Origin: Candidatus Methanoperedens sp. BLZ2
GTDB taxonomy: Archaea > Halobacteriota > Methanosarcinia > Methanosarcinales > Methanoperedenaceae
NCBI RefSeq assembly: GCF_002487355.1
Contig: NZ_NTMG01000067.1
Location: 1 to 64,000, forward strand
Direction: 5' to 3'
Length of the DNA: 64,000 bases
Under the pieces are notes generated by a model. That model ran no database searches. It was not told where the DNA came from and saw only the letters and a list, made by a program, of their open reading frames with translations. A program made the translations under genes and the position numbers. Positions within the stretch are counted from its first letter, which is position 1, and each line of letters opens with the position of its first letter. This document shows positions 16,501 through 25,547 of the stretch, piece by piece.

Positions 16501-17138
16501 CCAAACCAGCCCTTCCAGCGTACTGCGCTGCCGCTGACCAACTCTGATTCAAACTTCCCGTTCTTGTACAGTTTCGAACTAACGAAGATAGGGTCAGTGG
16601 TCACGATTTTATCCCATGGGCTGCTTTTATTGGTGCGGTAAATCCCGGACAGCAGGTCGCTGCGGACGATTCTCGGATCAACATTCTAGGTATGTATTCT
16701 AATGAGCTTCTCAAGGTTTGATACATAGCCCTCGAACTGCCACATCCCATCTGGTGAGCTGCTGTACTTACATTCAGTAACCGAATGCCTCAGTATGAGA
16801 GACTTGTTCTTGACTGATTGTTCCGCTGACTCTAATTTCCAGGGCATCAGGTGATCTGCTTCTTTGAAGAGCAGTTTCTTGAGTGAATCACATTGATGCC
16901 GACATTTGAGTTCTTATATTGCTCAAGTTGAGCGACCAAATTCTGAAAAGAAGAAATAAGCAGGGGATAGACACAGAGAGCATTACAAAATCATCCTCTA
17001 TCATCAGATCCCTGTTAATATAATATCTTGATATGATTTTGTTTGTTACGGCCTGATGTCGTGATTGAATTTAGTTATTGATTGAGAGAGCTTCAGATCA
17101 AATCCATGAATATCATCGGTATTTTCATTATACGCCAT
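16501..17138 (-). pseudogene. Broken gene of unknown function
   Basis: A start is visible at 17138 (MAYNENTDDIHGFDLKLSQS, preceded by GAGGAGA), but the frame hits a stop after 30 codons. Further down, FQNLVAQLEQYKNSNVGINV lies in one frame and KKLLFKEADHLMPWKLESAE in another. The latter continues to EKLIRIHT, meets an in-frame TAG, and resumes as NVDPRIVRSDLLSGIYRTNK and PWDKIVTTDPIFVSSKLYKN. At least one frameshift and two stops have therefore accumulated. I do not recognise the family. Confidence 0.65.
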
Positions 17139-17188
17139 TAATGTCTCCTCTCATATATTGGCGCTTGGGATTATAACCATTTAGAAGA

Positions 17189-17261
17189 TAGCCCGGCAAG
17201 GATTCGAACCTTGGTCGCAGGATCCAGAGTCCCGCATGATTGACCGCTACACTACCGGGCT
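17189..17261 (-). tRNA. tRNA-Gln (CTG anticodon)
   Basis: A complete cloverleaf on the minus strand: acceptor AGCCCGG pairs with CCGGGCT, discriminator A, anticodon stem CGGGA/TCCTG with loop CTCTGGA giving anticodon CTG, and a standard T arm (AAGGTTCGAATCCTT). CCA is not encoded. The decayed integrase block 14.6-17.1 kb ends next to its 3' end, which is where tyrosine recombinases commonly insert. Confidence 0.93.
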
Positions 17262-17322
17262 TCAAACTGCGGCCTAAATAATAGCTTTTTACGTATTAAT
17301 CTATCGATGGCTTCATTCATCT

Positions 17323-18354
17323 CTAAAGATCCCAGAATTTTTTCTGAATTTTTTTTACTTCATCTAATCGAGCCCTTACCTGGGGGCTTACTTCATACTG
17401 TTTTCTTTGCGCTTCTTTCCCCATGAATACATCCAGAACAGCCGCAACAGAGAGCGCAAGAAGATCAAGATCATAACCTCCTTCAAGAACTGCTGCAACT
17501 TTTCCGCCGCAGTTCTCTTTAGCTATCGATTTTACAATAGATGCAAGAACAGAAAAACCTTCCACGCTCATTCTCATATCTGCGAGGCCATCCTTATTGC
17601 ATGCATCAAAACCTGCTGAAATCAACACGATATCAGGACGAAACTTATGCGCTGCCGGAACAAGTATTTCTTCAAATGCGGCGATGAACCCGGAATCATC
17701 TGTTCCTGCAGGCAGAGGAACATTGATGTTATATCCCTCCCCATCGCCCGTACCTGTTTCATCAAGCCATCCCGTTCCAGGATAATGAGGATACTGATGG
17801 GTTGAAAAATACAATACCGACGGATCATCGTAAAACGCATCCTGCGTGCCATTCCCGTGATGCACATCCCAGTCTACTATCAACACGCGCTTTTTACCTC
17901 TTTTCTGAGCATGGCGAGCCGCAATGGCTATATTGTTGAATATGCAAAATCCCATCCCCCATTCAGGGGTTGCGTGATGACCTGGCGGCCTTACCAGAGC
18001 GAATGAAGAATCGAATGCATCGATCACAGAATCAACAGCGGTTATCGCACCGCCTGCTGCAAGGAGTGCTACTTCATATGAATCACTGGATAAAACGGTA
18101 TCAGGGTCAAGGGGCATCTCAAGTTCAGAATATCTTCTGGCTTTTTCGATATAATCTTCAGGATGGATATACCGGATTTCTTCAATCTTCGCGCTCTTTG
18201 GCTCGACCAATTCCAGCTTTTCCAGCATACCTGTTTCTTTCAGGTGGGCTATTATCGAAAGCAGACGCTCTTTTCTCTCAGGATGCAATCCTGTATTGTG
18301 TTTCAGGTAATCAGGATGATAAATAATGCCTGTTCTGGCCTTAATGTTTGACAA
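17323..18354 (-). CDS. Histone deacetylase family protein (AcuC/HDAC-like)
   Basis: A 343-residue class II-type deacetylase of full length. The active-site segment [20 protein letters not shown] gives the tandem histidines, and [16 protein letters not shown] and [15 protein letters not shown] provide the zinc ligands. In archaea such enzymes remove acetyl groups from lysines or polyamines; the actual substrate cannot be read from sequence. The gene ends in TAG. It precedes, on the same strand, nothing but tRNA-Gln, and lies downstream of the PPOX-fold gene with a 29-base gap. Confidence 0.9.
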   Translation of the reverse strand: MSNIKARTGIIYHPDYLKHNTGLHPERKERLLSIIAHLKETGMLEKLELVEPKSAKIEEIRYIHPEDYIEKARRYSELEMPLDPDTVLSSDSYEVALLAAGGAITAVDSVIDAFDSSFALVRPPGHHATPEWGMGFCIFNNIAIAARHAQKRGKKRVLIVDWDVHHGNGTQDAFYDDPSVLYFSTHQYPHYPGTGWLDETGTGDGEGYNINVPLPAGTDDSGFIAAFEEILVPAAHKFRPDIVLISAGFDACNKDGLADMRMSVEGFSVLASIVKSIAKENCGGKVAAVLEGGYDLDLLALSVAAVLDVFMGKEAQRKQYEVSPQVRARLDEVKKIQKKFWDL

Positions 18355-18383
18355 TGGAGTAAAAAGAAAATGGAAAAATATAT

Positions 18384-18782
18384 CTAAGCAAGTTTCTTCC
18401 CTGCATTTGGACCATATGTTGCGTCGTATATCTCTTTCACATGGAATACGAATGCGGACTTGCCGGGCAGTTTCTTGGAATCTGCCATCTCTTTGGCGCT
18501 TGAAAACCTTTCCCCTTTATTCTCTATATCCACAGTTCCCTTTATCTGGTAGGATTTCTTGGCATCACCATCGTAAGCAACAATCGCCATATTGGGATTT
18601 GCTTCAATGTTCTTTCGTGTCTTGTTGAAGAAATTATCCACAAATAATATTGTTTCATCATCCAGTATCTTCCACATTGTAACAAATACTACGTTGGGTT
18701 TCCCACTCTTATCTGCTGTCGCTATAGGCAATGGTTTTTGCTTTGCGACAATATCCTTTATATCAGAAGGCATTTTCACCAT
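18384..18782 (-). CDS. Pyridoxamine 5'-phosphate oxidase-fold flavoprotein
   Basis: A 132-residue split-barrel protein. [46 protein letters not shown] is the usual N-terminal pattern of PPOX-like FMN or F420-binding proteins, followed by [22 protein letters not shown]. Length fits the small stand-alone members. Cofactor may be FMN or F420. It starts at an ATG preceded by GGTGAT and probably shares a transcript with the deacetylase gene. Confidence 0.82.
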   Translation of the reverse strand: MVKMPSDIKDIVAKQKPLPIATADKSGKPNVVFVTMWKILDDETILFVDNFFNKTRKNIEANPNMAIVAYDGDAKKSYQIKGTVDIENKGERFSSAKEMADSKKLPGKSAFVFHVKEIYDATYGPNAGKKLA

Positions 18783-18908
18783 AAATTATCACCGTTATTC
18801 GTTTAGTTTGCATTTATCATAAAGTTTTTGATTTAATTTTGATCCCCCTGTCATTTGAAAGATGAAAAACCACAAGTAATATAAATCCTGATAACAATCA
18901 GTCATTCG

Positions 18909-20183
18909 ATGAAAATCTACAGGTCATATGAAGATTTACCAAAGATCAAGCTGCCTATGGGACAGGATGTCTTTATAAGTGACAGTACGATCCGTGACGG
19001 CTCGCAGATGCCAGGAATTGTGATGAAAAAAAGGCATAAGACCGAAATATATGAATATCTTCATAAGATCGGGATCGAAAAACTTGAAACTTTTGTCTTT
19101 AATGACAGGGACAGGGAAGCTGTCAGGGAAATGCTAAACAGGGGATATGAGTTCCCTGAAGTGACAGGATGGGCAAGGGCAAATCCCAAGGATATCGATT
19201 TTGTCCTGAGCATGGACGGAATCAAGGAAACAGGTATATTGATGTCTGTTTCGGACTCACATGTCATTGACAAGATGGGTCTTAAGAGCAGGGAAGAAGC
19301 CGAAAAGAAATATACCGATGCATTACAGTATGCTGTTGATCATGGCCTCAAAACAAGAGCGCATATAGAGGACATGACACGTGCTGATAACGAAGGTTTC
19401 GTGTTCCCTCTTATCCAGAAACTCCTTGAGATCGATCCTGATTGCATCATCCGGCTTTGCGATACTGTTGGCTTCGGAATACCATTTCCGGGGGTAGATG
19501 AGCCATACGGTATTCCTCACATTACACAGCGCCTTTTAGAGATCGGAACGAAAAATATCGAAACCCATATCCACGATGACTTTGGGATGTCGGTAGCGTG
19601 TTCTATTGCAGGATACTGGTACGGTGCGAACTGGTCAAGCCTTACTTTCCTCGGAATAGGAGAGCGCGCAGGAAATGCTGAACTTGAAAAGATAGCTCTC
19701 TTCCTGATCCAGAGGGTAGAGGGATTCCAGAAATATGACTTAAAATCTATCACTGAATTTGCGCGATTCATGGAAAGGGAGATAGGGATACGAGTCCCGC
19801 GCAATAAATCGGTTGTCGGGAAGAATATTTTTGCGCACGAAAGCGGAATTCATGCTGCCGGGATCATCAAGAACCCATTCACATATGAACCTTATCCGCC
19901 AGAGATCGTTGGTGGAAAGAGGGAATTGATGATCGGTGATTCCTCAGGACTTGAGGTTATTCGTTTCAAGGTGGAAGAGGCTCTTAATGAATTAATGCAC
20001 GTTGGTATCAAGATAGAAAAGGACGACACGCGTGTAAAGGCTATCCAGGCTGATATCCAGAAATTGTATAATGAGGAGAAACGCATATCAGCTATCTCTG
20101 ATGAAGAACTGAAGAAATTTGTCGAGAAGTATTTCATGCTTGAATCGATCATTGATGAACATAGCCAGAACGAAAAAATGTAA
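18909..20183 (+). CDS. Re-citrate synthase / homocitrate synthase-like acyltransferase
   Basis: A 424-residue HMGL-like TIM-barrel enzyme. Metal-binding motifs are DSTIRDGSQMPG and the HIHDDFGMSVA segment, with GERAGNAELE following. Features SDSHVIDKMGLKSREEA, ARAHIEDMTRAD-type and IRLCDTVGFGIPFPGVDEPY are closer to what I know of Re-citrate synthases than to isopropylmalate or citramalate synthases, and there is no C-terminal LeuA dimer domain. It would condense acetyl-CoA with oxaloacetate or 2-oxoglutarate. The exact acceptor needs phylogeny or assay; homocitrate synthase is the main alternative. Confidence 0.75.
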   Translation: MKIYRSYEDLPKIKLPMGQDVFISDSTIRDGSQMPGIVMKKRHKTEIYEYLHKIGIEKLETFVFNDRDREAVREMLNRGYEFPEVTGWARANPKDIDFVLSMDGIKETGILMSVSDSHVIDKMGLKSREEAEKKYTDALQYAVDHGLKTRAHIEDMTRADNEGFVFPLIQKLLEIDPDCIIRLCDTVGFGIPFPGVDEPYGIPHITQRLLEIGTKNIETHIHDDFGMSVACSIAGYWYGANWSSLTFLGIGERAGNAELEKIALFLIQRVEGFQKYDLKSITEFARFMEREIGIRVPRNKSVVGKNIFAHESGIHAAGIIKNPFTYEPYPPEIVGGKRELMIGDSSGLEVIRFKVEEALNELMHVGIKIEKDDTRVKAIQADIQKLYNEEKRISAISDEELKKFVEKYFMLESIIDEHSQNEKM

Positions 20184-20237
20184 TATCAAAAAAAAAATAA
20201 TTATATAAATATATCATGGAATTTTTGGAATAAGCGG

Positions 20238-21296
20238 TTATTTTGCATAATTGACCGTCAAGATTGGAAGATAATGATTCGTTATTCCATTGTCACTTGC
20301 TTTCAATGAGGTGCTTTTGATACCTGTGAGAACTGCCATGATGCGCACTCTGCCAGTAAGAGAGCTGTCCACCTTGGCACCCCATATAACTCGTTTGGTA
20401 TTAGGCACTTTATCCACTATACGCTCGCCCGCAACTGCAACCTCTTCCAGTGTCATGTCTTCACCGCCCGCGATATGGATCAATAAACCATAAGTTTCTG
20501 AAATGTCCGAGATATCAAGCAGGGGAACTTCCATAGCCCAACTGACTGCTCTGGTAATACGGTCTTCACCGTCGCCCTCACCTATACCTATAGCACATAT
20601 CCCTCCTTGCTCCATCACGGTTCTCAGATCGGTGAAGTCGATGTTGACAAGACTTGGCTGAGTAATGGTCTCGGTAATATTCCTGACAAAGTCCCCAACA
20701 AGGGCATTAGCAACTGACAGAGCATCGTTTAGAGGTAGGTCCCCTGCCACCTCACTGAGCTTGATGTTATCGATTACTATGGTAGAATCGCAACTTTCTA
20801 CGATAGCTTTTATCGCCTCCCTTGCCTTTTCCCTCCGCGCCATCTCCAGCTTGAAAGGGATTGTTACACATGCGATGGTTAATATTCCAAGTTCCCTTGC
20901 AACTCCAGCAACTACAGGTATTGCGCCTGAACCTGTGCCTCCTCCCATTCCAGCTACCAGGAATAACAGATTTGCATCATGAAGGGCTGCCTTTATCTCA
21001 GGCAGATTTTCCTTAGTTGCCTCTGCTCCCATCTCAGGGGAGCCCCCGCATCCATACCCTTTGCATAATTTTTTTCCAAGTAAAATAAGCTTATCCGCCT
21101 TTCTTATCGTGGCAAGATGATTTATATCCGTATTAGCTGCTATGATCCTGCCACCTGCCATTCCCTTCTGTGCGATCCAGTTTATAATATTGCAGCCGGC
21201 ACCTCCAAGACCTATTACCGCTATTGAGGGTTTTGCAGCTTTCACTATTTTCCTTAAGTCAACTGTCAAATCTGGTGCCTCTCTGTGAACTTGCAA
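20238..21296 (-). CDS. ftsZ: Cell division protein FtsZ
   Basis: A 352-residue tubulin-fold GTPase. The signature loop is VAGMGGGTGSGAIPVVA, the N-terminal G-box is GLGGAGCNIINW, and the T7 synergy loop is NIDFTDLRTVM. Archaeal FtsZ forms the division ring with SepF. The C-terminal domain ends with a short tail (KASDNGITNHYLPILTVNYA). A 280-base AT-rich intergenic region lies upstream and holds the divergent promoters for this gene and the one at 21579. Confidence 0.93.
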   Translation of the reverse strand: MQVHREAPDLTVDLRKIVKAAKPSIAVIGLGGAGCNIINWIAQKGMAGGRIIAANTDINHLATIRKADKLILLGKKLCKGYGCGGSPEMGAEATKENLPEIKAALHDANLLFLVAGMGGGTGSGAIPVVAGVARELGILTIACVTIPFKLEMARREKAREAIKAIVESCDSTIVIDNIKLSEVAGDLPLNDALSVANALVGDFVRNITETITQPSLVNIDFTDLRTVMEQGGICAIGIGEGDGEDRITRAVSWAMEVPLLDISDISETYGLLIHIAGGEDMTLEEVAVAGERIVDKVPNTKRVIWGAKVDSSLTGRVRIMAVLTGIKSTSLKASDNGITNHYLPILTVNYAK

Positions 21297-21578
21297 TGAG
21301 CAAAAATCGTTGCTACTCCCATATTGTCACCAATTTGTATCATGACGCATCCAGTACTAAAACTTTGTTATGCGATTCTTTTTCATTCTACAGAGGGGAT
21401 TGAAGCAATATTAATACAAAAATATAAGCTCATGAAAATAGAGTGGCAGCACTCCCTGCTTAATTTTTATATTATGACATGAGATATCACATATCTGCTT
21501 TATCGATCAAAACTTATTTAAATCATAATTAATATATGTATAAATGTCTGTTTTTAACAGATAAAATGGGAGGTAGTT

Positions 21579-21800
21579 ATGAAAGAGGAAGAAAAAATTT
21601 TAAGGCCATTTGAATTGGAGAAAAAATGGCATGGATTTCCATGGCCGCTTGACGGGGACCCTGTGGATATCCTGTGGAAAGATGGATTAATCGAAATAGA
21701 GGCTTTCAGGGAACTGGCAAGACTTCAACTCGATGTGCATATCCAGCAATTGAAAGGACGTCTTGAAATTGCCCAGAAAGTGCAGGAAATGTTGAAGTAA
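21579..21800 (+). CDS. Small protein upstream of a radical SAM enzyme
   Basis: A 73-residue soluble protein with an excellent ribosome-binding site (GGGAGGTAG) before the ATG. The N-terminal third is rich in Trp, Pro and Gly (KWHGFPWPLDGDPVDILWKDG), and the rest is a helix (AFRELARLQLDVHIQQLKGRLEIAQKVQEML). No family is recognised. It is followed after 24 bases by the B12-binding radical SAM gene on the same strand. It could be an accessory or substrate protein of that enzyme; nothing in the sequence proves either. Confidence 0.65.
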   Translation: MKEEEKILRPFELEKKWHGFPWPLDGDPVDILWKDGLIEIEAFRELARLQLDVHIQQLKGRLEIAQKVQEMLK

Positions 21801-21824
21801 GTTCACATAAAGTTTACCCGGAAT

Positions 21825-23408
21825 GTGAAAAATAACGCAACAGAAGGCTGTGAGGTTCTACTCATTGGTTATGAGGACGAGGAGAACCTTGGTCTTCGTT
21901 CAATTGCTGCCTACTTGATTGAGAATGGGGTTCGGGCAAAGATTGAACCGTATAATAATTCACAAAAAATCTTAGAACGTATTCTTGTTGAGAAGCCAAG
22001 ACTCGTGGGTTTCTCATTGATATTTCAAAGGATGCTCTTCAATTTTGCAGACCTGATAGCATATCTTCGAAAAAATGGGATCACAGCTCACTTTACAATA
22101 GGCGGGCATTTTCCCACTCTGGAATACAGAATAACTTTAGAGTCAATACCAGGACTCGATACGGTCGTGCGTCATGAAGGTGAATTGACACTTCTGGAAT
22201 TGTTCCATAATATTGACAGCCCGGATCATTGGAACATGATAAAAGGTCTTGCATATCGCAATAATGGGGAAATAGTGGTAACCCCTCCACGCCCCCTGAT
22301 TTTTGACCTTGATTCACTTCCCTTCCCGATACGGAATAAAGAGGTGGTTACTTACAGGGGACTGGGAATTCACTCGTTACTTGCAAGCCGCGGGTGTCAA
22401 TACAACTGTAGTTTTTGTAGTGTTCAACAGTTTTATCGCGGTGCTCCAGGTCGGAAAAGGCGTTCACGCTCACCTTCCAATGTAGTCAGGGAGATGGAAA
22501 AGCTTTACTCCGAAAACGGAACCCGCATCTTTCTCTTCAAAGATGATGACCTGGGTTTAAGAAATACCGGACAAAGGCAATGGGTAGAAGAGTTTATAGG
22601 GGAACTGAAGAGGAAAAATTTGTCCGATAAAATTGCATGGCGGGTCTCATGCAGGGTTGATGAAGTCGATGCCGAAATGATGAACAAATTGAGAGACAAC
22701 GGCCTGGCATTTCTCTATCTGGGAATCGAATCCGGCAGCTCACATGGGCTCAAGACATTTAACAAAGGTTATTCGGTTGACCAGATTCGTCCCGCACTAA
22801 ATATACTTCAAGAACTGGGAATAAAATTCGAATATGGTTTTATGATACTTGATCCCGACAGCACCATAGAGTCTATAAAAGAAAATATTACTTTCCTTGG
22901 CGACCTATCCAGAGACGGGAGGGCAGTAGTCCATTTCACAAAGATGTTCCCTTATATTGGAACCACGATTGCCCACCGATTAAAAACTGAAGGAAGGCTA
23001 AAGGGACCGATAGCCTCGCCTGATTATGATTTCAATGATCGCCGGCTGCATTTATTGGAACATTTCTTTTTTAAATTTGCCTTCGATTTGTATTTGATGG
23101 GGAACGGATTGGCTAACCAACTGGCAATGGCCAAGTTCGATACCGTAATACTTGATAAGTTCTTTTCCGATGAATTTGATACCCGGACTTATTCGATGGC
23201 AGTAAGCGAACTTATTCTCCAGAGCAACGATTCGGTTCTGCGTACGATGAATCGTGCAGTCGATTTTATGGAGAATCGCAGTTATGAAGAAATCATTTCT
23301 GATTGGGATGACCTTGAGACTATTGTGCGTGATAGTAAAATCATAGAACAGAATGTCACTGAAGCTCTGCGGAGATTGACGATCAATAACCGAAAGGTTT
23401 ATACATGA
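21825..23408 (+). CDS. B12-binding domain radical SAM protein
   Basis: A 527-residue protein starting at GTG. The N-terminal 150 residues form a cobalamin-binding-like Rossmann domain (EVLLIGYEDEENLGLRSIAAYL, LVGFSLIF, TIGGHFPTLEYR). The radical SAM cluster is SRGCQYNCSFCSV, cysteines 191, 195 and 198. LGIESGSSHGLKTFNKGYS and the 350-400 segment are typical of the SPASM-free B12-radical SAM group, which performs methylations or rearrangements on unactivated carbon. The substrate is unknown. It has a small-protein gene directly upstream and an unusual protease locus downstream. Confidence 0.88.
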   Translation: MKNNATEGCEVLLIGYEDEENLGLRSIAAYLIENGVRAKIEPYNNSQKILERILVEKPRLVGFSLIFQRMLFNFADLIAYLRKNGITAHFTIGGHFPTLEYRITLESIPGLDTVVRHEGELTLLELFHNIDSPDHWNMIKGLAYRNNGEIVVTPPRPLIFDLDSLPFPIRNKEVVTYRGLGIHSLLASRGCQYNCSFCSVQQFYRGAPGRKRRSRSPSNVVREMEKLYSENGTRIFLFKDDDLGLRNTGQRQWVEEFIGELKRKNLSDKIAWRVSCRVDEVDAEMMNKLRDNGLAFLYLGIESGSSHGLKTFNKGYSVDQIRPALNILQELGIKFEYGFMILDPDSTIESIKENITFLGDLSRDGRAVVHFTKMFPYIGTTIAHRLKTEGRLKGPIASPDYDFNDRRLHLLEHFFFKFAFDLYLMGNGLANQLAMAKFDTVILDKFFSDEFDTRTYSMAVSELILQSNDSVLRTMNRAVDFMENRSYEEIISDWDDLETIVRDSKIIEQNVTEALRRLTINNRKVYT

Positions 23409-23570
23409 TGATGATTTATCATAAAACGGAAATGTGGTTGTGGGATAATTATAAAAATTCAGTAGTTTCCCTTAACTATGAAATTTCCTTTCTAAATAGG
23501 TGGTGCCGATCAGGGAGATTTAGCTAAACTTAATTTAGATATATTTCAGGAATATTTAGGGAGAGGAAAT

Positions 23571-24431
23571 ATGAGGAAAGATAAGTTAGGTGGGACTCAA
23601 TCCAACAAGGAATGCATGGACATAGAAATTCCAAAGCCTCCAGCTGAAGAGCTGTCGGGTAATCGTGCACCACCACGCAAGAAAGCAAAAAAGGCATTAC
23701 AAGCATCATCAGAAAAAAAAATAGCTTTAATAATAAATGACGACAATGATATTGATTTTGGAGATGATCAGAGTGTGCCCACATTTACGTCGGCATTTAA
23801 GTATATGGGGTATGATGTTAAATTGGAGAAAGCAAGTGAAACTGTATATACAACATGGCATAAATATGATATTGTAGTATGGAGCTGCGGGGATGATTAT
23901 TCTGCCGTAAATACCATTAAATACAGACAGATGCTTGTAGAATACGTGGAGATGGGAAGGCATCTTTTACTTGAAAGTGGGAATGTTGCGGCATGGGCAA
24001 AAGAATTTGGAGGAGAGATATTCCCGAACCGCATGTTCCGTAAAAAGGTGTTGCATGTAACAGGAGACTGGGTCTATCATGATGTTGGGGATTTGAAATT
24101 AAAAACAAATCATCCTATTGCCACCACACCAAATGCACTTCCCAAAACTATTGGTTTTACCCCTACAAATCCGGGAGATAACTCAGGAGATGCCAACGCT
24201 GTCAGGATTTTATCTGATGCTACAGGCGTATATAGTTGGTCTTCTGTTTCCTACGAAAATATGCTTTTAAATGATAGTATAGCAGAAAAATCATACGGGC
24301 TTGTAGCATATGAATCCAGGGAAGGAAATGGCGGTCGAATAGTATATTTTGCCTTTGATATAGATGACATTGAAGATGCTGACATACAGCAGAAATTAAT
24401 AGAAAACTCGGTAAATTGGCTTAAATCATAG
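23571..24431 (+). CDS. GATase1-like domain protein, unknown function
   Basis: A 286-residue protein. The N-terminal 50 residues are basic and proline-rich (CMDIEIPKPPAEELSG, PPRKKAKKALQA) with no signal peptide. Then comes a class I glutamine-amidotransferase-like Rossmann fold (IALIINDDNDIDFGDDQSVP, YDIVVWSCGDDYSAV, MGRHLLLESGNVAAWAKE, GGRIVYFAFDIDDI) of the type found fused to secreted peptidases. No nucleophile cysteine is in the expected place. GAGGAAAT before the ATG is a good ribosome-binding site. It is followed by the astacin gene after 12 bases. Confidence 0.6.
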   Translation: MRKDKLGGTQSNKECMDIEIPKPPAEELSGNRAPPRKKAKKALQASSEKKIALIINDDNDIDFGDDQSVPTFTSAFKYMGYDVKLEKASETVYTTWHKYDIVVWSCGDDYSAVNTIKYRQMLVEYVEMGRHLLLESGNVAAWAKEFGGEIFPNRMFRKKVLHVTGDWVYHDVGDLKLKTNHPIATTPNALPKTIGFTPTNPGDNSGDANAVRILSDATGVYSWSSVSYENMLLNDSIAEKSYGLVAYESREGNGGRIVYFAFDIDDIEDADIQQKLIENSVNWLKS

Positions 24432-24443
24432 GAGTGAGAAGAA

Positions 24444-25547
24444 ATGTCAAAAATAAGTAAAGAAGAAAAATCAAAAATAAGCGGAGAAGGAAAGCATCAA
24501 CGGTTATGTTCGATACCTATGGTGCCTGAACGCATCCTGCCAACGGACATCCACCCCACCCGCGCCAGACTAATCCAGATACTGGACAAAAAGTGGGTAA
24601 ATGGAACAGTACTGCCCTATTGTTTCCTCAATGAACCAGCTAAGTTTAAAGGGGCTGAGGAGCAGAAGAAAGTTGTGCGTGACGGGTTCAACGTGTGGAA
24701 GAACGTGGGCATAGGTGTGAAGTTCGAAGAGGTCTCAAATCCTGATGATGCCCGGGTCCTCATAGGCTTCTTGCGGGACGATGGTACCTGGTCCCTCGTA
24801 GGTCGTGACATCCGGAATGAAGATTTTAGGAGAGAGTTAGAAGGGAGGACGATGAACTTCGGGTGGGATTTGATTAGGGAGGATCGCAGGGGGGTCGATA
24901 CTGCGACTCATGAGATAGGTCACACTTTAGGATTTCCACATGAGCACCAGAACCCCAACGCTGGCATAGAATGGAATGAAGATGCAGTTTATGAGTTTAT
25001 GCGCAGGACCCAGATCCCTCCTTGGGATAAGGATACAACTGATCATAATATCATAAACAAGATCCCACCAGATGAGGTGCAAGGATCGAGTTGGGATCCT
25101 AATTCGATCATGCATTATCCCTTCGCAGCCGGCTTAATCAATAAGCCTGCACAATATAAGAACGGCCTTAAACCTGCGGGCGGGCTATCCGAGAGAGATA
25201 TTACCTGGGTTAAGACCTTTTATCCGCCTGACAAACCGGATATTGTGGATCTCACCATCGACACACCCGTTCCACTCTCCCTAAACCCAGGGGAGCAAAA
25301 GGACTTCAGCTTCAGGCCCGGGGAGACACGGATCTATCACATGGCAACAGAGGGGGACTCGGATACTGTGATGGTCCTGTTTGAGGAGAAGAATGGGGAA
25401 AGGACCCAGCTAGCAGCTAACGACGATAGCGCTACGGACATCAATGCCCATATTGAGCAGGAGTTGACCGAGGGAAACAAATATATACTGAGCATCCGGC
25501 TTTATTATGAGTGGGGACGTGGCGATACTAAGGTGAAGGTGTGGTAG
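24444..25547 (+). CDS. Astacin-like (M12A) zinc metalloprotease with PPC-like domain
   Basis: A 367-residue protein. Catalytic zinc motif HEIGHTLGFPHEH (H156, E157, H160, H166) and Met-turn SIMHYP (M223) are those of astacins. A C-terminal segment from about 275 (PVPLSLNPGEQKDFSFRPGE...) resembles a PPC beta-sandwich. No signal peptide is seen, which is unusual for astacins. GC content is visibly higher than that of flanking genes. The TAG at 25545-25547 is directly followed by an open frame in the same phase that runs into the VWA gene, so the two may be one gene broken, or read through, at this codon. Confidence 0.85.
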   Translation: MSKISKEEKSKISGEGKHQRLCSIPMVPERILPTDIHPTRARLIQILDKKWVNGTVLPYCFLNEPAKFKGAEEQKKVVRDGFNVWKNVGIGVKFEEVSNPDDARVLIGFLRDDGTWSLVGRDIRNEDFRRELEGRTMNFGWDLIREDRRGVDTATHEIGHTLGFPHEHQNPNAGIEWNEDAVYEFMRRTQIPPWDKDTTDHNIINKIPPDEVQGSSWDPNSIMHYPFAAGLINKPAQYKNGLKPAGGLSERDITWVKTFYPPDKPDIVDLTIDTPVPLSLNPGEQKDFSFRPGETRIYHMATEGDSDTVMVLFEEKNGERTQLAANDDSATDINAHIEQELTEGNKYILSIRLYYEWGRGDTKVKVW

